Origin: Chitinophagaceae bacterium
GTDB taxonomy: Bacteria; Bacteroidota; Bacteroidia; Chitinophagales; Chitinophagaceae
Length of the DNA: 64,000 nucleotides
NCBI GenBank assembly: GCA_016713085.1
Contig: JADJPV010000001.1
Span: 2,129,001 to 2,193,000 of the forward strand
Direction of reading: 5' to 3'
The stretch's first letter is position 1, and the number at the start of each line of letters is the position of its first letter. The translations under genes and the position numbers were made by a program. Of the stretch, positions 7,525 to 16,918 are shown piece by piece. The notes under the pieces are model-generated. The model was not told the origin of the DNA and made no database searches. It worked only from the letters and a program-made list of their open reading frames with translations.

Positions 7525-10500
7525 ATGAAAAAAAGTACCACTGTATCTCTATGCAACATCCGTTCTTTTATTCTTCTCTTCCTGTATATTAGCTGTACTC
7601 AATTCTCATCCGCTCAAACGTCGGTTGTTAAAAATAAGTACCCTTCAACCTTACTGTGGCGTATTTCTGGAAATGGTTTGAGCAAACCATCCTATTTGTA
7701 CGGTACTATCCATTTAACTGATAAGCGCCTGTTTTATTTCGGCGATTCCCTGTATAAAGCCATTGAACAAACAGAAGGCTTCGCCATTGAAATTAACCCC
7801 GATGAGTTGTCAACTCAACTGATACAATCTTTTACAAAAGAAGATAAAAGCGCTTTATTGAAAGATGCTGTTGATAAGGAAAGCTACGACCGGATAGAAA
7901 AGAAACTGGAAAAAAAGTATGGCTTTAAAGCCGACCGTTTAACAAAACGGCAGGCTTACCTCGCCAGGAATGAATGGATGAAGGATATGAAGAAGTCTGA
8001 TGATATGAATACGGTTATGGACGCATGGCTGTATAATATCGCAAGGCAAATGGGAAAATGGACTGGTGGTATAGAAGACCTGAACGATCAGCTGAGCTTA
8101 ATTGAAAAGGATGAAGCCGATTTTTCCTTTGAGGATTTACTGATCGACAAAAAAATAATGCAGGGGGGACTTAATTACCTGATTGATTTATACCTGTCGC
8201 AGGATTTGCAGGCCCTTGATGATTTTTTTAATCATAGCACTGAAAGTAAAAAAGATGAATGGCTGATTAAGCGGAATATTAAGATGGCTCACAGGATGGA
8301 CAGCCTGCTCAGGTTCAGAACACATTTTTTTGCAATAGGCGCTGCTCATCTGCCCGGCGATTCAGGTGTAATAAAACTCTTACTACAAAAAGGATTTCAT
8401 GTAGAGCCGGTTTTTTCATCAGCAAAAATTTCACCTGATGATTATAAAGTTGAGGAAGGGAAAATGAAGTGGCAATCATTTATACCAACTGACAGCCTGT
8501 ATCATGTTTCATTTCCTTCCAAATCGGCTACAATGTTTATTAGCGGAAATGTAGTGAAAATGGAAATGTGTATTGATATTCCCACCGCAACATACTATAT
8601 CACAGCTGCGGTGCCTAATATGCGGCAGGGCACAAATAAAGAAAAGCTTATAGAAGAAATGCTGCAGGGGTTTACAAAAGGAAGTAAAATTATTGAGCGT
8701 AAGAAAATTAGTGAGGATGGACAAACCGGTTTGGAAGTTCTGGTTGAAAAAGAAGGCTTTCTGCGTGTACGTGGATTTATAAAAGGAAACTATGCGTTCA
8801 TGACTGTAATGGGTCATGAAACTAAAAAAGAAATGCTGAAAGGAGAAATGGCTGCACGCTTCTTTTCTTCCTTTTCCGTAAGTGATAAAGCCCTGCTGAT
8901 TTCAGATGGCATGAAAACTTTTTCTAATGAAGAATCAGGGTTCAGTATTTTATTGCCAACTACACCTGAGCTAATGCCGAATGAGGCGGTTGAAGAAGGA
9001 TGGATCTCTAAAACCTATTCTTCTTTTGATACCAAAAGCAACGTGTACTTTATGATGAAAATAAAAAGTACAGGGCCCGGTTATTATCTTAACGGTGATT
9101 CCAATTATTTTGATACACAGAGGCAGGGCTGGAAAACAATACTGAAGGAACTGAAAGCAGAAAAATATTTCAACCTTGGTGAGTTCCCTGTGATGCAGTA
9201 TGATTTTATGATGGAGAAGGGTAAAGAAAAAGCCATGTGCAGATCATTAACCATTAACAGGGGTAACCGTTCATACCTGTTGCTGGCTGTAACTGAAAAG
9301 GATGGAGAAATCAATGATGCAATCAAAGTGTTTTTCAATTCATTTCAGTTAATTGATTATAAAAAAGCAAACTGGAGTACACAACAATCTCCTGATGGAC
9401 ATTTTTCAGGTTTTACGCCTGCACCAGTAAAAATTAGTATGAAGAAAGATGAAGATGGGAATGAAACCGGTTTATACAGTTATGTTTCTTATGATTCGCT
9501 TTCAGCTGTTTCTTTTGAGTTAACCAAAGTAAGTTACGTTGATTATTACCACGCCGAAACTGACAGCGCCGCATTTTATGATGCTATGTATACGCAGATT
9601 GGAACAACCGATTCTGTTTTAAGCAAACGATATACTATGAACGGGAACGATAAATCGCAGGATGTAATAGTGAGATTGAAAGGCAATCAGAATCTCCGCC
9701 GTATGCGGTTGGTTCTACATAACGATACGATGTACATTGCGTTTGCTTTGCTTCAACCGAAATTCATTGATCTGCCTGAAGTAAATAAGTATTTTGATGA
9801 AATAAGAGTATTAACAGCTCCCACAGGCATTACCATTTTTAAAAAGAAAACAAAAGAGCTCTTACTTGATCTTTCCTCAGGTGATTCTGCCAGGTTTGCA
9901 GTTGCTGCAGAACAGATTGATAAGATAAATTTTGGTAAGGAAGATCTTCCCTTTCTGAAAGAAGCGTTGCTGAAACAGTATGATAACGAAACAGAAAAGC
10001 ATGAGGGTATTTACAATACCATAGCAGATATTATTGCTGATCTGAACGATTCTTCCGTAGTAAGTTTTGTTAAGAAAAAATATTTTTCTCCAACTCTTGA
10101 TAATGAAGCGCAAAAACTGGCAATGCTGAGGTTGCTGGCATTAACAAAAACAAAGGAAAGCTATACTGTATTAAAAGAGCTGATACTTGCTGAACCTCCT
10201 TTAGTGGAATATATGTATCCGCTTCAATCTGTTATTTCAGATTCATTGCAGCTTACCAAAATACTGTTTCCGGAACTGATGGGTTTGAGCAGTGATTCGT
10301 TGTTTGCTGATTTTACAGCAGACCTTGCCAATCAATTGCTCGACAGCAGTTATATTACTATCGCCTCTATAAAACCGTTTGAAAAAAATCTTCTTCTTAC
10401 CTGTGAGTCTATCATTGAAAAGCTGAAGGCTGATCCGGAAACTGATGTATATAGTTATGATGAAAGCCTGCACCTTCTTGGCCGCTTAAATAGTGCTGAA

Positions 10501-11013
10501 GGGAATAAACTGCTGCAAAAAATAGTTCTTCTGAAACAGAAGATCCTGAACAGGATCATAATCACAGATTTGCTGTTGAATAAGCAGACAGTACCAAAAG
10601 AAATCATTGAATTTCAGGCAGCTGATAAAGAGTATCGTTTTTCGTTTTATTACAGGCTGGAGGAAAATGGGCTTACTGCTTTCTTCCCCTCAAAATACAG
10701 TACACAAAAATCAATTGCTGAATCGGATGTGTATAATATGGCCAGTGATGAGTATGAAGTGGAAGAGATTGTGTACATCAGGGAGAAGGTAAGTGAGTAT
10801 GACAAGGAGCAAAAACGTTTTCATCTCTTCAAGGTTAAAGTGGAAGGAAGCTGGTATCTCGGAATTTCAGGCGGATATGAAATGGATTCAAAAATTATTC
10901 ACATGAAAAAGGGGAAAGATGTTGGTGGTATTTACTGGGAAGAAGAATTTGATATGAAAAAAGTGAATGAACAGTTTGAAGCATATATAAAGGAAAGTGT
11001 TGAGGAAGAATAA
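7525..11013 (+). CDS. TraB/GumN-family protein with a very long C-terminal extension
   Basis: A signal peptide (to about residue 30, ending SSAQ) precedes a TraB/GumN-type domain at about residues 40-300. Its hallmarks are the early LWRISGNGLSKPSYLYGTIHL, with the Gly-x-x-His motif, and the late HFFAIGAAHLPG. Family members are putative metal-dependent proteases or haem-associated proteins of about 300 residues. Here more than 850 residues follow: beta-rich repeated segments of a kind I do not recognise (about 320-760), then an alpha-helical stretch around 780-1000 that looks HEAT-like. It is probably exported to the periplasm or outer surface. It ends 5 bases from the convergent DUF5686 gene. 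Confidence 0.75.
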   Translation: MKKSTTVSLCNIRSFILLFLYISCTQFSSAQTSVVKNKYPSTLLWRISGNGLSKPSYLYGTIHLTDKRLFYFGDSLYKAIEQTEGFAIEINPDELSTQLIQSFTKEDKSALLKDAVDKESYDRIEKKLEKKYGFKADRLTKRQAYLARNEWMKDMKKSDDMNTVMDAWLYNIARQMGKWTGGIEDLNDQLSLIEKDEADFSFEDLLIDKKIMQGGLNYLIDLYLSQDLQALDDFFNHSTESKKDEWLIKRNIKMAHRMDSLLRFRTHFFAIGAAHLPGDSGVIKLLLQKGFHVEPVFSSAKISPDDYKVEEGKMKWQSFIPTDSLYHVSFPSKSATMFISGNVVKMEMCIDIPTATYYITAAVPNMRQGTNKEKLIEEMLQGFTKGSKIIERKKISEDGQTGLEVLVEKEGFLRVRGFIKGNYAFMTVMGHETKKEMLKGEMAARFFSSFSVSDKALLISDGMKTFSNEESGFSILLPTTPELMPNEAVEEGWISKTYSSFDTKSNVYFMMKIKSTGPGYYLNGDSNYFDTQRQGWKTILKELKAEKYFNLGEFPVMQYDFMMEKGKEKAMCRSLTINRGNRSYLLLAVTEKDGEINDAIKVFFNSFQLIDYKKANWSTQQSPDGHFSGFTPAPVKISMKKDEDGNETGLYSYVSYDSLSAVSFELTKVSYVDYYHAETDSAAFYDAMYTQIGTTDSVLSKRYTMNGNDKSQDVIVRLKGNQNLRRMRLVLHNDTMYIAFALLQPKFIDLPEVNKYFDEIRVLTAPTGITIFKKKTKELLLDLSSGDSARFAVAAEQIDKINFGKEDLPFLKEALLKQYDNETEKHEGIYNTIADIIADLNDSSVVSFVKKKYFSPTLDNEAQKLAMLRLLALTKTKESYTVLKELILAEPPLVEYMYPLQSVISDSLQLTKILFPELMGLSSDSLFADFTADLANQLLDSSYITIASIKPFEKNLLLTCESIIEKLKADPETDVYSYDESLHLLGRLNSAEGNKLLQKIVLLKQKILNRIIITDLLLNKQTVPKEIIEFQAADKEYRFSFYYRLEENGLTAFFPSKYSTQKSIAESDVYNMASDEYEVEEIVYIREKVSEYDKEQKRFHLFKVKVEGSWYLGISGGYEMDSKIIHMKKGKDVGGIYWEEEFDMKKVNEQFEAYIKESVEEE

Positions 11014-11018
11014 AGGAA

Positions 11019-13517
11019 TTAAAACTGTATCCGGAAGCTTCCGAAAATCCCAAAGCGCCTGTATTTTTCTGTTGGCATTGGTAACGGTAATAATCGCCAT
11101 ACAAAATCAATTCGCAGCACCCGTAAAATATTATCAACACCGGTACCCAGTTCCATATAGGTTTTTCCATTGAGCGATTGAAACTGGTGACCATTATCAA
11201 AAACAGTTCCTACCTGGTTGAATGATTTGTTTGCATTACTTAAACCGCCCCATAAAGTTTTGGCCGTCCAGAACTGGCGGAATTTTAATTTTCTTGTGGG
11301 GGCCAGTAAGCGAAATACCCCGTTTCCGAAATTATGTTCAATATTTATTCCTGCATATTCATCACTCAAAAACTCAAAACGATTCATGAGGCTGTAAGCA
11401 TATTTGTTGTAGTAATACATTTCATTACCCGGATGAATTTCAAGTAAAGGAAAAGGAAGTGTGCCAAAGATCTTTCCACCATAAATGTTGTAATAAATCT
11501 CACCGTAGTTGGCAACTTTAAAATAATCATGCACCGAGAAGCTCAATTTATGATACTGATAATTGCTTTTTAAAAAACCCGGAAAGCCTCTTGAGTATTT
11601 TATTTCTCCTATTGGATAAGGGCTTCCCAAACTGCTTCTTAAAAAAGTTCCTTCAAGGAAACGTTCCAAATAAGCAAAGCGGATACGGAATCCTATTTCT
11701 GCATTATTCAAAGAATCACCAACGCCGCTTTTATAAATACTGTTATCAGGTAGTGAACGAACGGGATCGAATTTCTTCCTGGTGGCCGACACTTCAAATG
11801 TAAACCCACTATGGGTTTCTTTCGAAAATTCGATACGTGTCTGTTCTACTTTCATGAATTTGCTGGGCACCTGTTTTTTACGCACCGCCAGTGCAAAGAT
11901 GTTATCCGTTCCTACTTCATCATAGTAAACCTGTCCGTTATCATAATCGTTGGCATAAGATACATACAGTCTGGTGCGTGGGTTTTTTCGGAAAAGATGT
12001 GTGATTTCTGCACGACCCTTAAACTTCTGATCTTTAAAACCATAAGCAAGATAACCACGCAGCCACCATGTTTTGCTGAAGTTTGTACTGGTGCCAATAT
12101 CAAGTCTTGTTCTGAAACCTTCAATAACATTTGCACTCATTACATTAAACCATGGTCCGTATTCAAAGCTTCCAAATGCTTTATAACCTGTTCCTAAAAA
12201 ACTTACAATATCACTGTAGCGTTTAAACAAAGGCATGCTCTGTAAAGTATCAATCATATTGTAAATGGCCTTCTCATTCTTTTCTAATTCTTCATGCCTC
12301 GATTCTGTCCAGTATGCTTCCGGTTGTTCAGTTGAGCCGGGCATTAAAACAGTTTCTTCGAGTTTTTTATTTTTTCGGAGTGTTTCCCATACAATGCCTG
12401 AGTTTACCAGCACATCTTCGTAAGTTGTTGTTTTGCGACCAGTAACTCCAAACTTTTGTTTCCCAATAGCTGATACATCAATAATGAATTTATCCTTTGA
12501 AATAAACCAGGTACTGTCATTAATGAGTTTATACTCCTGCACAATGCTCAGCTTATCAACATAATTTACGTTGGCTTCTTTTGATAAGCGCAGGTTCATT
12601 TTCTGAATGGCGAAGGTCGTATCATGCACCCAGCAATCAGCTTCAAATGTATTTTCGCCTTTGCGTTTAGGTGTAAACACTAAATGAAAGAAACGTTTAC
12701 CTGCAACATACTGTGTATCGATTAAGCGGTAACTGTAAAAAGCATCGCCGTTATCACTGATGGGGCTGATGAAACGTTTATCAAAAATGGGGATATAATT
12801 ATTGTACACATTAATGTTCTGATCCATACCACCCAACAGCTTCTGCACACTTTCGTTTTTTAAACCGGATGTACGGCTGGCTTTTATTTCTTCCCTTCTT
12901 TTAAGCGGATCTTTCTGGAAATAATAATCAGAAATTGTTTCGGTCAGGAATACAGGAAGAAAAGGTTTTTCTTCACTGGTGCTGTCAATGGTTTGGTCAA
13001 TGATAAAACCAAAGGGGCGGAGAGGACGGATATTTTTGAATTTTTCTTTATTGAGTTTATTCAAATCAACTTCTAACTTATTATAAAGTTCATAACCAAA
13101 GTTTTCAAAGCGGTAGCGATCGTTAAAAGGCTTCTGTTTCACCACTTTCCGCCAGAGAATCCAGCCCCTGCTGTATTTTGATTTCACCACAACTTCTTTT
13201 CCATCACCGCCACGTTCCATATTAATAAGCAGAAAAAGACTGTCACCTGTAAAGGCAGGAATTGCCAGAGAAAGCGATTTATAACCAACATAAGTTACCA
13301 GCAGTGAATCACCGTGTCTGTAATCGGGTAAATGAAAAGTAAAACCTCCGGCAGAATCACTCAGTTTTCCAAAACCTGATTTTTTCAGTACTACAGAAGC
13401 GAAAGGAATGGCCTCATCAGAATGCGAATCTTTGATAATGCCACTGATCACTTTTGTTTGTGCAAAAGTGACGGTTACAGAGAATAACAGGAAAAAAAAT
13501 ACAAAGACGAACTTCAT
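11019..13517 (-). CDS. DUF5686 outer-membrane protein with carboxypeptidase-like regulatory domain
   Basis: The signal peptide MKFVFVFFFLLFSVTVTFAQ is followed by a carboxypeptidase-regulatory-like beta-sandwich (about residues 20-105: SGIIKDSHSDEAIPFASVVL, then LLVTYVGYKS). The long remainder is typical of DUF5686, with a C-terminal beta-barrel ending in an aromatic residue (GSFRIQF). Members are probably outer-membrane proteins of unknown function found across Bacteroidota. I use the ATG at 13517 rather than a TTG eight codons upstream because it gives a clean signal peptide. Length 832 residues, normal for the family. Confidence 0.85.
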   Translation of the reverse strand: MKFVFVFFFLLFSVTVTFAQTKVISGIIKDSHSDEAIPFASVVLKKSGFGKLSDSAGGFTFHLPDYRHGDSLLVTYVGYKSLSLAIPAFTGDSLFLLINMERGGDGKEVVVKSKYSRGWILWRKVVKQKPFNDRYRFENFGYELYNKLEVDLNKLNKEKFKNIRPLRPFGFIIDQTIDSTSEEKPFLPVFLTETISDYYFQKDPLKRREEIKASRTSGLKNESVQKLLGGMDQNINVYNNYIPIFDKRFISPISDNGDAFYSYRLIDTQYVAGKRFFHLVFTPKRKGENTFEADCWVHDTTFAIQKMNLRLSKEANVNYVDKLSIVQEYKLINDSTWFISKDKFIIDVSAIGKQKFGVTGRKTTTYEDVLVNSGIVWETLRKNKKLEETVLMPGSTEQPEAYWTESRHEELEKNEKAIYNMIDTLQSMPLFKRYSDIVSFLGTGYKAFGSFEYGPWFNVMSANVIEGFRTRLDIGTSTNFSKTWWLRGYLAYGFKDQKFKGRAEITHLFRKNPRTRLYVSYANDYDNGQVYYDEVGTDNIFALAVRKKQVPSKFMKVEQTRIEFSKETHSGFTFEVSATRKKFDPVRSLPDNSIYKSGVGDSLNNAEIGFRIRFAYLERFLEGTFLRSSLGSPYPIGEIKYSRGFPGFLKSNYQYHKLSFSVHDYFKVANYGEIYYNIYGGKIFGTLPFPLLEIHPGNEMYYYNKYAYSLMNRFEFLSDEYAGINIEHNFGNGVFRLLAPTRKLKFRQFWTAKTLWGGLSNANKSFNQVGTVFDNGHQFQSLNGKTYMELGTGVDNILRVLRIDFVWRLLPLPMPTEKYRRFGIFGSFRIQF

Positions 13518-13664
13518 TCGGTTGGTAATACTTATAATCAAAGTTTAAAATTAGGAAATCCAGCGGTGAGAGGCAGGTTTTGTTTGATGACTATGCTCAT
13601 TCATTTTACAAGTTTCTGTTAAAAAAGAGCAATACAATTTGGAAAGTAAAGAAATTATGTGTTT

Positions 13665-13681
13665 ACTTTGTATTTCAAAGT
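13665..13681. promoter_or_regulatory. Operator candidate upstream of the winged-helix operon
   Basis: ACTTTGTATTTCAAAGT is a 6-base inverted repeat (ACTTTG/CAAAGT, 5-base spacer) ending 6 bases before the ATG at 13688. An almost identical site (ACTTTGTAATTCAAAGT) lies before creD. Both are followed by a nearby CTTTT. It overlaps a near -7 box (TTACTTTG), so bound protein could block transcription. Confidence 0.65.
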
Positions 13682-13687
13682 GCTTTT

Positions 13688-14353
13688 ATGAACAGCCAAA
13701 ATCAATCACTCGAAACATTAGCCGATATCAAAAAAATGATGGACCGCAGCAGCCGGTTTATCAGCCTAAGTGGACTCAGTGGAATTGCTGCAGGTTCCTG
13801 TGCATTGGTTGGAGCATGGTTTGCAAAGCCTGTAATAGACAGAGGGAAAGGAACTGGTATCAGAAGTATGAGCGAATTAAACAACCCTTATGATACTGTT
13901 GGAATTGATATGCTCAGGTCTTTTATGGGAAACCGGTTGTTCCTAATTGCAGGACTAACATTAGCCGCCGCATTAGTGCTGGCATTTCTGTTTACTTATA
14001 TCCGCAGTTCAAAACAGGGTATCCCAGTATGGGGTGTAATGGCGAAACGGTTGATGTGGAATGTTGCTTTGCCAATGATAGCAGGCGGAATTTTTTTATT
14101 GAAATTAATTGAGGCGGGTGTATTTGGTTTAATTGCTCCTGGCTGTTTAATTTTTTATGGAATTGCGTTGGTTAATGGTGCAAAGTATACATTGGGAGAA
14201 ATCAGGTATTTAGGTTATGCCCTGATCATACTTGGATTGGTCAATTGCTGGTTCCCGGGTTATGGTCTTTATTTTTGGGCAGCTGGTTTTGGTGTACTGC
14301 ATATTATTTACGGAATTGTGATGTGGAATAAATACGAAAGAAAATCACTGTGA
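13688..14353 (+). CDS. Multi-pass membrane protein, 221 residues, partner of the winged-helix regulator
   Basis: There are about six predicted hydrophobic helices after a short cytoplasmic N-terminus (MNSQNQSLETLADIKKMMDRSS). The helices begin SLSGLSGIAAGSCALVGAWF and end YGLYFWAAGFGVLHIIYGIV. I chose the ATG at 13688 because it lies just after the operator-like palindrome; a longer upstream reading has poor coding character. It is followed 14 bases later by the winged-helix regulator, so the two are co-transcribed. I do not recognise a named family. Its place beside creD suggests an envelope-associated role, by inference only. Confidence 0.8.
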   Translation: MNSQNQSLETLADIKKMMDRSSRFISLSGLSGIAAGSCALVGAWFAKPVIDRGKGTGIRSMSELNNPYDTVGIDMLRSFMGNRLFLIAGLTLAAALVLAFLFTYIRSSKQGIPVWGVMAKRLMWNVALPMIAGGIFLLKLIEAGVFGLIAPGCLIFYGIALVNGAKYTLGEIRYLGYALIILGLVNCWFPGYGLYFWAAGFGVLHIIYGIVMWNKYERKSL

Positions 14354-14367
14354 ACTGAATTTGTGTA

Positions 14368-14670
14368 ATGAAGAATCCTATTGAACAGTTACAAAAAGTA
14401 TTCGATAGCCGTGTGCGGCTTGGCATCATGAGTGCGTTGATGGTAAATGATGAAGTGAGCTTTAATGAGCTGAAAGAATTAATCCAGGTCACGGATGGCA
14501 ACCTTGCATCACATCTCAAGGCACTGGAAGAAAATGGATTCGTTAAAGTAAATAAAGGATTTGTGGGAAGGAAAACCAATACAACATATGGTGTTACAAA
14601 AGCCGGTGAAAAAGCATTTCGCCTGCACATTGACGCATTGGAGCAAATGATTAAACAGGTAGGGAAATAA
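14368..14670 (+). CDS. Winged-helix transcriptional regulator (MarR/ArsR-like)
   Basis: This 100-residue protein is a single winged-helix DNA-binding domain: LGIMSALMVNDEVSFNELKELIQVTDGNLASHLKALEENGFV is the helix-turn-helix, and KGFVGRKTNTTYGVTKAGEKAF is the beta wing. This is the short stand-alone type often labelled winged helix DNA-binding (PF13601-like). No ligand domain is present. It lies between two copies of the same palindromic site (13665-13681 and 14686-14702), which suggests it controls both its own operon and creD. Confidence 0.9.
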   Translation: MKNPIEQLQKVFDSRVRLGIMSALMVNDEVSFNELKELIQVTDGNLASHLKALEENGFVKVNKGFVGRKTNTTYGVTKAGEKAFRLHIDALEQMIKQVGK

Positions 14671-14685
14671 TTTTTTTGTCTTTAA

Positions 14686-14702
14686 ACTTTGTAATTCAAA
14701 GT
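14686..14702. promoter_or_regulatory. Operator candidate upstream of creD
   Basis: ACTTTGTAATTCAAAGT has the same arms and spacer length as the site at 13665-13681, with one base different in the spacer. It ends 19 bases before the creD ATG, in the 51-base gap after the regulator gene. The repeat of the whole 17-base pattern around one small regulator gene is the main support. Confidence 0.65.
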
Positions 14703-14721
14703 ACTTTTAAAATAAATAAAA

Positions 14722-16053
14722 ATGGAAGCACAACAAACACAAACATTCTGGCAACGCTATGGTATTTTAATTAAATCAGTGATGGTGGGATTTTTAATTC
14801 TCATATTGCTGATACCTACGGCCTTTATTCATGAACTTGTTCGTGAAAGACAGGACCGGCAAAAAGAAGTAATTGCAGAGGTAAGCTCAAAATGGGCTTC
14901 GGCACAAACAGTTACAGGTCCTTTTCTGCTGATTCCTTATAATGAAGCACAGAAAGATGATAAAGGAAAAATCGTGTTGATCAAACGTCTTATTCATTAT
15001 CTGCCTGAGGAGTTGAATGTTGATGGAAAACTGCTGCCCGAAATCAGACACCGCAGTATTTTTAAAATTGTATTGTATAAATCTGATCTTACAATCAAAG
15101 GAAAATTTCTACCTGTTAATTTATCTGCGCTTGGTATTGACCCTGCTTCAGTTCAATGGAATGAAGTGCGGATCTGTTTTGGTTTAACTGACAACAGAGG
15201 TATTGCCGAACAGCTGCAGTTAAACTGGAATGATTCGGCAACTGCTATGGATCCGGGTATTCCTACCAATACAATTGTTTCTTCAGGTGTAAGTGCGTTA
15301 CTCAAAAATGGTGCAGCGCTGAAAGATGCCGGACAATCGTTTCAACTTCAGTTAAAGCTAAACGGGTCTGAGCGTTTATATTTTACACCGCTTGGAAAAC
15401 AAACAAAAGTTCAATTGCAGTCAGAATGGAAAGACCCGGCATTTGACGGAAAGTTTTTACCGGTTCAATCGAATGTAGACGAAAAAGGATTTAAAGCAAA
15501 CTGGACAATTCTTCATTTTACAAGAGATATTCCGCAGATATGGAATGAGGGAAAACCGGAAGTTAATGAAAGTGCATTTGGTGTTCAGCTCTTACAGGGA
15601 GTTGATTCATACAGTAAAACCATGCGGGCTGTAAAATATGCAGTGTTGTTTATTGCCCTTACCTTCTGTTTATACTTTTTTATAGAATTACTGAAGAAAA
15701 GAAGTGTACATCCATTACAATATGTTTTGGTGGGACTGGCCCTGTGCATATTCTATACTTTATTGCTTTCTGTTTCTGAATACATTGATTTTAATTTGGC
15801 TTATCTCATTGCATCCGCTGCTACAATCGGATTGATTACAGTGTATACACAAAGCATCTTCCGTAATTGGGGAATAGCATCAGCCTTCTTTGTTTTCCTT
15901 ACTGCATTGTATGGGTTTATTTATATCCTTATTCAGTTACAGGATGGAGCACTGCTGTTTGGAAGTATTGGACTGTTTGTGCTGCTGGCAATTGTGATGT
16001 ATTATTCACGGAAGATTGATTGGTATGGTTCAGGAAAAACAGTAACAGAATAA
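14722..16053 (+). CDS. creD: Inner-membrane protein CreD
   Basis: An N-terminal transmembrane helix (about residues 14-34, SVMVGFLILILLIPTAFI) is followed by the conserved RQDRQKEVIAEVSSKWASAQTVTGPFLLIPY segment, a periplasmic domain to about residue 305, and about five C-terminal helices. This is the layout of CreD/Cet proteins. CreD is linked to envelope integrity and colicin E2 tolerance in enterobacteria, where it is regulated by CreBC. Here no CreBC pair is nearby and a small winged-helix regulator appears to take that role. The length of 443 residues is normal. It probably starts an operon with the four following genes. Confidence 0.93.
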   Translation: MEAQQTQTFWQRYGILIKSVMVGFLILILLIPTAFIHELVRERQDRQKEVIAEVSSKWASAQTVTGPFLLIPYNEAQKDDKGKIVLIKRLIHYLPEELNVDGKLLPEIRHRSIFKIVLYKSDLTIKGKFLPVNLSALGIDPASVQWNEVRICFGLTDNRGIAEQLQLNWNDSATAMDPGIPTNTIVSSGVSALLKNGAALKDAGQSFQLQLKLNGSERLYFTPLGKQTKVQLQSEWKDPAFDGKFLPVQSNVDEKGFKANWTILHFTRDIPQIWNEGKPEVNESAFGVQLLQGVDSYSKTMRAVKYAVLFIALTFCLYFFIELLKKRSVHPLQYVLVGLALCIFYTLLLSVSEYIDFNLAYLIASAATIGLITVYTQSIFRNWGIASAFFVFLTALYGFIYILIQLQDGALLFGSIGLFVLLAIVMYYSRKIDWYGSGKTVTE

Positions 16054-16072
16054 CATAAACCAAAGAATAAGT

Positions 16073-16555
16073 ATGATTCAGTTGTTGAAAACATTAAGAA
16101 GCAGGATGCTGGTTTTATTAACTCATTCAATTGCCCTGCCGGTACTTAAAATTATCCGGAAGAAAAAAGCATTTCCTTACAGTATGGAACAATTAAGTGC
16201 ACTTCCTTACGAAACTGTAGGAAATGAATTGTGGCAAACGTTGAATGAAAATAGCCTGCACCTGCTTCCTTATTATGAAAAACATGATATCAAGCATGTA
16301 GTGCTTAAGTATCCGTTTACTGATGAAGGAGAAGTTTGTCTGCAGTTTTTTATGCTGGCCAATGGGCGTATTTCTTTTCCTGTATTGACAACAGTAATCT
16401 ATGGTATAATAACAATGCCGGAGTATTACAACTCTTTTAAAACAGCTTACAGGAGAGGAAAACTTGCAGCAGATTTGCAAAATATGGAGTGGTTCTCTAT
16501 CATGGAACAGCCTTTAAATGTGGTACAGGAGCAAATTAACAGCACGTCCAAATAA
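16073..16555 (+). CDS. Coq4-like protein
   Basis: This 160-residue protein carries HDIKH at residues 71-75 followed by 11 residues and Glu87. That matches the His-Asp-x-x-His-x11-Glu zinc-binding motif of the Coq4 ubiquinone-biosynthesis family. The following NGRISFPVLTTVIYGIITMPEYYNSFKTAYRRGK also fits a Coq4-like helical fold. No ubiquinone genes are nearby, and Bacteroidota generally use menaquinone, so a lipid- or isoprenoid-binding role is more likely than true Coq4 function. It is 19 bases after creD and 12 before the DgkA-type kinase gene, suggesting a shared lipid/envelope operon. The family call rests on the motif alone. Confidence 0.65.
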   Translation: MIQLLKTLRSRMLVLLTHSIALPVLKIIRKKKAFPYSMEQLSALPYETVGNELWQTLNENSLHLLPYYEKHDIKHVVLKYPFTDEGEVCLQFFMLANGRISFPVLTTVIYGIITMPEYYNSFKTAYRRGKLAADLQNMEWFSIMEQPLNVVQEQINSTSK

Positions 16556-16567
16556 AACAACTACATT

Positions 16568-16915
16568 ATGATGAAATCATTTCAATATGCACTGCAGGGG
16601 CTCTTGTCAGCAATTAGAAGCGAAGCGAATCTGCGTTTTCATATAGCGGCAGCTGTAATAGTTATTACAACAGGTTTCTGGCTGCAAATAGAAACCGTTG
16701 AATGGTGTAATGTTATTCTGTGTATTGGTGCTGTGTTTGGAATGGAACTGATCAATACATCCATTGAGCAGCTTTGCAATCATGTAACTGCAGAAGAACA
16801 TCCTTCCATTAAGAAGATCAAAGACATTTCAGCAGCAGCCGTGCTTCTTGTCAGTCTTGCAAGTGCTGTTGCAGGGCTGCTGATTTTTTTACCTAAACTC
16901 ATTGATAAATTTTAA
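16568..16915 (+). CDS. DgkA-family lipid kinase (diacylglycerol/undecaprenol kinase)
   Basis: This small integral-membrane kinase of 115 residues phosphorylates diacylglycerol or undecaprenol at the inner membrane. The signature features are EANLRFH near the N-terminus, the catalytic-helix motif MELINTSIEQLCN, and KKIKDISAAAVLLVSL. In DgkA the usual form is E-x-x-N-T-A-I-E; here the corresponding segment is ELINTSIE. The N-terminal helix plus three transmembrane segments is complete. A second ATG lies directly after the first and could be the true start. Recycling of undecaprenol is the likelier role in this phylum, by inference. Confidence 0.88.
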   Translation: MMKSFQYALQGLLSAIRSEANLRFHIAAAVIVITTGFWLQIETVEWCNVILCIGAVFGMELINTSIEQLCNHVTAEEHPSIKKIKDISAAAVLLVSLASAVAGLLIFLPKLIDKF

Positions 16916-16918
16916 TTC

